Positions 58,206 through 64,000 of a stretch of 64,000 nt of DNA are shown here, piece after piece. A model generated the notes under the pieces. The model did not search any database and was not told where the DNA came from. It saw only the letters and a list, made by a program, of their open reading frames with translations. How positions within the stretch are numbered: position 1 is the stretch's first letter; each line of letters opens with the position of its first letter. Source of the DNA: Omphalotus guepiniiformis (Eukaryota > Basidiomycota > Agaricomycetes > Agaricales > Omphalotaceae). Both the position numbers and the translations under genes were made by a program. The DNA is taken from contig JAQOOI010000063.1 in NCBI GenBank assembly GCA_028554645.1, positions 434,001 to 498,000 of the forward strand, read 5' to 3'.

Positions 58206-58693
58206 GATAGAACTAGGTCAAATAACGTCCCCTAGATAATCGATTTGTGTAAAAGTATGCCAGATACGTGGAGGTAAAGGAAAGAGTAGCAAAGTCGTGT
58301 CGCAGCTGTCCGTGCACTGCTTCAAGTTCAAGGGAGTGGTGATCAGAGGTGAATTACCTAAGCAGCGTACTTCCGAAGTTCCACTACTGTGACTACATTG
58401 ACGACCATCCTGTCATTTGAGTACTATATGCGGGAAACGTATGTTTGAGCATGTTGTCTTTGTATAAACTACTCGATTTGCTGTTCTGATTGTTAGCCTT
58501 ATCATTAACGGGGTTGCAGTGTACAAAATAATGATACCTAATAATATGTCCCTACTACTACAAGATATGTATGCATGTACATGTTCTGTTCGTTAGAATT
58601 CCGACGCAGAGCACACAATGTTCCGTCGTTCTCAACGAGACCCGACACCACATTTCCTATCGAAAGAAAACACAACTTAAGATCCGATTAACG
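58206..58693. other. Intergenic region, Sec18 promoter
   Basis: Between two minus-strand genes. It should hold the Sec18 promoter and the 3' end of the next gene. A/T-rich, with no gene or repeat seen. Confidence 0.5.
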
Positions 58694-59577
58694 TCATAGA
58701 GCTGGAGCCCAAGGAAGAAAATGTAAATCTCCTTCACCAACGACGATGTGATACAATGCATCATTCATCCACTCTTCTGCCTCTCGCCAATCGCCTTCAC
58801 ACCGCCACTTTTTGACAAGCATCCCCGCGTCTCGAATACGTTTGTCCACCTGCAGCTTTTCGCAAAGAGCATCATCGTCCGGATCAACGTACCCGCCGTG
58901 TAACTCGTACAGGTGATAACCTATAAGTTCCGAAAGATCACATTCGAGGGTAGTGCGAGTGGGACTCCAGCGCGGGTATTTAGCCATCGTCCGCATGATG
59001 GATGCGAACACGGCGGGAGGACGTGGAATCAGGACGTCTCGATAGAGAATGGAGACAGGTTGGAGTTCGGAAGGAAGGAAGTTGGTAAAGGAAAGCGGGA
59101 AAAGGATGAGCATTTGTATTTTGTATGGAGAAGAGGAGCGAGTGAGCCTGAAGTGACGGCCCAGACTATAGAAGTCACCGCTGGTTTTGACAAGAACAGA
59201 CGGCGGTGAGATAGATGGGACACCGAGCTCCGAAACAATTTCGCCTGCTCGCTCGAGGTCGTTGTCAGGGATAAGGTAGTAATAGTCCTAATAAGTTCAG
59301 TTAGTATAATTCAAAACATGAGATCCTACACGATACGTGCTTTTATCAAGAGTGGTACGCCCATTCGTTTGTATAGCATACTCCGCCACTCGATTAGCTG
59401 TATCCCTGCCAGTCGTAGCTTCTGGAGAGCAAGTTCCACCAACTCATCAGGTAAACTGGTGAAAACATCCTCTTGGCTTTTTATAGGAGCCTTCTCGAAC
59501 TCCTTCGGCCAGCATAGTAGTAGTCGTTTATTGTTTGGTACAGGAGCAGAAGGTTGACATAGCACGGTTGTAGACAT
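58694..59577 (-). CDS. Unrecognised basidiomycete protein, divergent from a nucleotidyltransferase
   Basis: Two exons: ATG at 59577 to about 59333, an intron ending TTATTAG near 59288, then to the TGA at 58694. The protein has about 279 residues and is soluble, with no signal peptide or membrane segment. The first part reads KRLLLCWPKEFEKAP, then LQKLRLAGIQLIEWRSMLYKR and GVPLLIKARI. The second exon opens DYYYLIPDNDLERAGEIVSE, then LILFPLSFTNFLPSELQPVS and PRWSPTRTTLECDLSELIGY, ending with a Trp-rich WREAEEWMNDALYHIVVG. It resembles a family of lineage-specific fungal proteins but no catalytic motif was recognised. It shares a 167-bp promoter with the nucleotidyltransferase-fold gene at 59745, which hints at related use. 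Confidence 0.75.
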
Positions 59578-59744
59578 GGATGATGGAAGAAGAGTTGTAA
59601 CAGGCTTATTCAAGTCTCGAAGGGGACAGAAAGATCAAAGGTGAGTGTCACGTGTGACGTTGTGAGTCATTGTTTACTATTCTTTATAATCGTGCACTGC
59701 CCTGCACAGCCCCTTGGCTCTTTCACTTACACAATCAGTACACA
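59578..59744. promoter_or_regulatory. Divergent promoter of the 59577/59745 pair
   Basis: 167 bp separate the two start codons. It contains the palindromic core GTCACGTGTGAC near 59647, which includes a CACGTG E-box. A shared E-box could drive both genes; this is inferred. Confidence 0.5.
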
Positions 59745-60620
59745 ATGCACATCCAGAATCACAATCTCATTACACGCCATCTCCCTAGTCGCATTATCGT
59801 TTCTTCATCCACATCAGACCATCTACGCGCAGCACAAGCGTTGTCTGAGAAACTCAATCGACTAGGTTATAAACATGCTTACATCGGTGGCTTCGCCTGG
59901 TCTTTGCTAGGAAGCCGTAGACCAACGGAAGATATTGATGTCCTCATACAGACGAGAGGATCTGATATTCGTACACTAAGAGAGATTTTAGAACAGTCAG
60001 ATTCTCATTTCGTCGAAGCAGGGATCAAGCTGTATTTCGTCAAAGAAAGAGATGAGGATCTCAATGGAGAGGAACAAGTTAGACGTTCAGATAACAATGT
60101 ACTGATCGAGACGCTTTCGGCAGGGACACTCGGTCTTCCTCAAGTTCCCGAACCCATATATCGCATTTGTGAGGGAGAGGAAGCTGACGGAGAGGAAGCA
60201 AGTCCCGAGACTATTTGTAGGAGTGAATTTGTTCCTTTAGTGGGCAAAAAGACTCAAAATTTATACCCAGACATCACCATATTACATCCCTCTATCTTGA
60301 TTCTGACTAAATTCAAACGCTGGTCTACCCAATACACATCCACAAGACCCTTGACTCTGCGGAAGAACGCCTCAGATCGAGCGGACATTGTGTTCCTCAT
60401 TCAATGGCTTGCATCACAAAGCATGCTCATTGAGTTTGAGCTGTATCAAGGGAAACCAAAGGTAGACCTGCTGAGAATGGTACGAAGATTCAGGGATAAA
60501 TTTGAAGAGAACGAAGAATGGATGGATGGCTTGAGGCAAGTGATGAAAGGAGAAGATTGGGAAGAGATGATGAATATAACTTTGCCTGTAGAGGAGAGCA
60601 ACATGCCACCTTCTGATTGA
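59745..60620 (+). CDS. Nucleotidyltransferase-fold protein, lineage-specific
   Basis: A single exon of 291 residues from the ATG at 59745. The polymerase-beta-like nucleotidyltransferase signature is clear: KHAYIGGFAWSLLGSRRPTEDIDVLI, that is the GG loop, a following S, an Arg/Thr, and the DID pair of metal-binding acids. A third acidic position could lie in YPDITIL. The C-terminal half is helical with RPLTLRKNASDRADIVFLI, matching the helical substrate-binding part of small nucleotidyltransferases. Substrate and partner are unknown. Related proteins are often found as lineage-specific expansions in mushroom genomes (general recollection, not checked). It is intronless, unlike most neighbours, and divergent from the unrecognised gene at 58694-59577. 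Confidence 0.8.
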   Translation: MHIQNHNLITRHLPSRIIVSSSTSDHLRAAQALSEKLNRLGYKHAYIGGFAWSLLGSRRPTEDIDVLIQTRGSDIRTLREILEQSDSHFVEAGIKLYFVKERDEDLNGEEQVRRSDNNVLIETLSAGTLGLPQVPEPIYRICEGEEADGEEASPETICRSEFVPLVGKKTQNLYPDITILHPSILILTKFKRWSTQYTSTRPLTLRKNASDRADIVFLIQWLASQSMLIEFELYQGKPKVDLLRMVRRFRDKFEENEEWMDGLRQVMKGEDWEEMMNITLPVEESNMPPSD

Positions 60621-60770
60621 TTTGCGAACAGTATACCCTTGAAGCTGCTTTGAAGGAACATTGTATTTGTATTCATTAGATAGCTCAAAATGGAAATTCA
60701 TTCCCACCTCACATGAAGCTCTCGCTTTTGAAATACAGTATGAAGGGCAAAGCTGCATTCAACTAACATC

Positions 60771-62394
60771 ATGTCTGACTTGGACTTCGATTCAATACCC
60801 TCAAACTCTTCAATAGGGTATCTAGACGATGAATATCCCGTCGACAGACGTTCATGTCAACTTCTCGGTCCAACCGCTCTGGTTTGCTACCCTCAATCTC
60901 CACTCTCTATTTTCGTTCTAATTCGCAATGTTAGATAGTACAGGGATTGATGGGAATTCTGGTAATTCTCTCGTTAGTATATAAAAGGCATAGAGAGAAA
61001 CCAGTCAGGCCTTGGAAAATATGGTGCGTAGTCATTTATAGCCCTTGTTGGTCTTCAAGAAACTTATATTTCTTGGTGACAGGTTGTTCGACGTATCAAA
61101 ACAAATTGTCGGACAAATGTTCGTGCACGGCGTTAACGTCTTCATATCTGATCTCGTCTCCCATTTGTCTTCTTCGAATGCCTGTGTATCATACTTTCTC
61201 AATATACTCATAGACACCACACTCGGTGAGCACCAACCCCCAACCTCTTACGTTATCTTTTGGGTTGGGTTAACTCACTTCTTACATAGGAGTTGCACTC
61301 ATTTATCTCATCCTTCACGTTCTCACCTTTTTCTGCTCCGAAAAGCTCCAGCTCAAAGGCTTTGAGTCTGGCGTGTATGGTACACCGCCTTCGTTTCAAT
61401 ACTGGATCCGTCAAGCATTTCTATACGTCGTCGCGCTAACCACCATGAAATTCTTGGTGATCGGTCTTCTTGCATTATTCCCGGGACTATTTCAGATAGC
61501 TGAATGGCTTTTGAGCTGGACTTGGACTGGTGAAGGAGATGCCGTTCAGGTCATTTTGTGAGCAACGTCTCTTGTAATCCCTTGATCCTTTTTCTTATAT
61601 CTTCCTCTATCAGCGTAATGGGGATCTTCCCCATAATAATGAACATATTACAGTTCTGGCTCATCGATTCTATAGTGAAAGCTTCCGAAAGCCAAGTCGC
61701 TCTCGAAACGGATTCACATCTTGACCATGCCGATCGAGAACCCCTCTTTGGCGTTCCATCAGACGATGAAGATGACGAACATGACACATCTACTCAACAA
61801 CGCGACTTGGAAAGCCAACGGCGCAGATCCAGATCCGCCGACCATCGTTCACGTTCATTTGATAAAGATTCCAATACTACCTCGGATAACCCTTACGAAC
61901 CTAAATCTTCAGGATCCAATACCCCCGGGACCGTCAACGATGTGGCTAATGCATATAACAGCGAAATGCATTCATATCCACCTAGTCTGTCGAGTAGCTT
62001 GACATCCACTGCTTCCAGTTCGTCTTCGGGACCCCCGAGTATAATAAGAGAAGCTACTAAGCTTAACAAGAAACGTCGTGGACCACCTACTCCGCTGAAC
62101 ATTCAGCCCTTACGACAGCCTGCCATTAATTCACCTCAGCCTCAGCCCCAAGATCCGCACCAAGCGACTCCACCTCGACAGCCTAGTCCTAAACTCGCGA
62201 AACCCGTGATAGTCAAGGCACCTGCTGTGGTAGATGCGTCAGGGAATGATTGGGCAGATAATTGGGATGACGCAGATGACTGGGCGCATCGAGTTGGTGA
62301 AGAGGAGTGGACGGGTCGACGGCTGGAACAGACGAAAGATAATTTACATGATGTTTGGGAGAGGGAAGGGAGTAAAGCTGTTGCTGCTTCGTAG
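60771..62394 (+). CDS. STIMATE/TMEM110-family membrane protein
   Basis: Multi-pass membrane protein with the family pattern. A short cytosolic head (MSDLDFDSIPSNSS, CQLLGPTAL) leads to a first helix (GLMGILVILSLVYKR). The hallmark WKIW..DVSKQIVGQMFVHGVNVFISDL follows, then a helix with NILIDTTLGVALIYLILHVLTFF. Next come GVYGTPPSFQYWIRQAFLYVVALTTMKFLVI, a hydrophobic stretch and MGIFPIIMNILQFWLIDSIVK. The cytosolic tail is long, Ser/Arg-rich and then Trp/Asp-rich (DWADNWDDADDWAHRVGEEEW). Introns at about 60904, 61022, 61225 and 61559 give five exons. In animals this family supports store-operated calcium entry at ER-plasma membrane contacts; in fungi it is annotated as a vacuolar membrane protein. 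The fungal role is unproven. Confidence 0.87.
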
Positions 62395-62926
62395 CAGTCG
62401 TTTTGGTTTCGTCTTTTTGTAACTCTATGATGGTGACATAGATTCGTTATCGTTTATGGTGTCTGTGCTAGATCGGATTTTCTTAGCATGCAGTTGTCGT
62501 TCAATGTACACTACTATTCGCATCCCTTGGATGATCATACTTTTTATATACTCAATGTCCCTGCCCATACTGAATAATGATAACAAGAATTTGTCTTTCT
62601 TAAGAGTTGTTCGCTGTATATATTGAAGATTCTAACCTGATAGAACAATCGAGATTCATATTTCCAGCTGCCAGTCTTGGACGTTGGCTAGTGCACTTGA
62701 GATTATTACAGCTGCCCCCTGGTTTGAAATACCTGCATTTATTCTCGCTTTCGCTTTACTTTCCACAGAAGCCGCGGGTTCGACAGTCTCCGCATAAATG
62801 GTTATTTCGGTCAAAGATTCTTGAAGGCAGAAAATAATTTTGTTTGAGCACGGAAGGCGATACATATCAACATGGGTCGATTAAAACTATCATCTCCACA
62901 CCAATTGCAAAGTTCAAGCAAGTCGT
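62395..62926. other. Convergent intergenic region before ArgJ
   Basis: Holds the 3' ends of the STIMATE-family gene (+) and ArgJ (-). A/T-rich, with no gene or repeat recognised. Confidence 0.5.
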
Positions 62927-64000
62927 TCAACTGCGATAATCGCCATTGATCCTCACATATTCCTATTCGCAACATATCTAATAAGTTTTGTGCCATATGG
63001 AAAAAAGAATGACCCAACTCACGTAGCTGAAATCACAAGTCCAGTATTTCGCAGCTTCGGCTTCGGCTTCGTCACCTCCTCCAAGGTCAACCAAGACTTC
63101 AAAGTCCTCTAGCGAGAGAATCTCGCTCGCACGTTCTTCGTTGACCTTCTCCGGTTCACCATTGATAAGGACAGGGAGAGGTGCAGTTCCATCAGACGGA
63201 ACGAAAGTCACGCTGACTTTGTCGGGATGTAGAGGTGCACTTAGAGGAATGGATCCAGTGGCAGCTAGTACACGGCCCCAGCTGCAAGGTGTTTATTGAT
63301 CAGTAATGTATTAATGATGTTGTGGAAGCAAACCATACTTCGCGTCTTCACCATAGAGCGCAGTTTTAACAAGAGCGGAGGTGGATATACGGGAAGCGAT
63401 ACGATGGGCGTCTTGATACGTAGGAGCACCCTGTACTCCAATGTCAGTCTCAATATAACGAGCTCCGCGGCAGAAAGTACCTTGACTGTAACAGTTACAA
63501 ATTTAGTAGCTCCTTCTCCATCTCGAACAACCAGCTTAGCCAGGTCAATCGCAAACTCAGTCAACTCCTTCTTGAACACCTCGTATCCCGCCTTATCGGT
63601 CTCCTCGTCAATCTCCTCCAGCGGAGCGCCATCCTTCTGAGCCGCAGCACCGTTGGCTAAAACTATGATCGTGTCGTTCGTTGACATATCTCCATCGACA
63701 CTGATCGAGTTGAAGCTTCGCTCCACAGCATAGGTCAGTGCACGTTGCAAACTTCGAGGAGATACAGCTGCATCTGTTAAAATACACCCCAGTAGTGTCG
63801 CATGCAGTGGTCCGATACTAGGAGGACCCATGTCCGGATGAATCATGCCTGCGCCCTTGTCCATGCCTGCCATCTTGTATTCAACGCCATTTATCGTAAA
63901 CGTCCTCGCACGAAGCTTCGGAAACGTGTCCGTAGTCATAAACGCTTTCGCTGCCCTTTCCCAAGCATCAAAATCACTCGCGAGCGAACGTTTCTCGCCG
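62927..64000 (-). CDS. Arginine biosynthesis bifunctional protein ArgJ (ornithine acetyltransferase), 5' part outside the window
   Basis: Mitochondrial enzyme that moves an acetyl group between N-acetylornithine and glutamate, recycling the acetyl group in arginine synthesis. The frame is open at the right edge, so the N terminus and targeting peptide lie beyond 64000. Visible are [11 protein letters not shown] and the self-cleavage site [14 protein letters not shown] (the Thr of ATLL is the nucleophile released by autoproteolysis). Then come [44 protein letters not shown] and [12 protein letters not shown]. The last exons give [13 protein letters not shown] and end [11 protein letters not shown] at the TGA at 62927. 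Introns lie near 63430-63480, 63290, 63030 and 62965. It is functional by all visible motifs. In yeast the equivalent gene is ARG7 (family knowledge). Confidence 0.93.

Overview
This window looks like a nuclear segment from a mushroom-forming basidiomycete (Agaricomycetes). Genes sit on both strands, most coding frames are cut by many short introns (often 50-60 nt, GT..AG), and the gene set is typical fungal housekeeping: ERMES, Sec18, Mtd1, ArgJ, Orm, Bst1, KDM5 and 14-3-3. Two tRNA genes each carry a short anticodon-loop intron. There is no CRISPR array, operon or prophage, and no intact transposon. The species cannot be named from the sequence alone.

Layout, left to right: an acyl-protein thioesterase (+); an unrecognised coiled-coil protein (+); a gene joining the mitochondrial import receptor Tom20 to a MYND/SET methyltransferase-like region (-); the PP4 regulatory subunit Psy2/SMEK (+); a Whi3-like RRM protein (+) followed by a 1.9 kb pyrimidine-rich stretch; a small single-pass membrane protein (-); a CLPTM1-family protein (-); a 2.8 kb gap with no supported gene; 14-3-3 (+); the GPI inositol-deacylase Bst1 (+); a KDM5/JARID1 histone demethylase (+); a CorA/Mnr2-type Mg2+ transporter (-); tRNA-Cys (-); a Uds1-domain coiled-coil protein (+); tRNA-Arg (+); Mdm34 of ERMES (+); a Virilizer-like protein (-); an Orm/ORMDL protein (+); Mtd1 (-); protein phosphatase inhibitor 2 (-); Sec18/NSF (-); an unrecognised protein (-) divergent from a nucleotidyltransferase-fold protein (+); a STIMATE-family membrane protein (+); and ArgJ, cut by the right edge (-).

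The most notable locus is 4599-6929. The Set5-like reading frame has no usable start codon of its own. It is reached in frame only by splicing from the Tom20 exons across a 330-nt intron and through a 19-nt microexon. If that intron is not removed, translation ends at a stop inside it, giving an ordinary 211-residue Tom20. The sequence therefore predicts two proteins from one start codon: Tom20, and a 561-residue Tom20-MYND/SET fusion.

Several gene pairs share short divergent promoters: Tom20-SET/PSY2 (148 bp between start codons), Virilizer-like/Orm (about 104 bp) and the 59577/59745 pair (167 bp). No pathway cluster is evident. The genes are unrelated housekeeping functions placed side by side, as is usual in compact fungal genomes.
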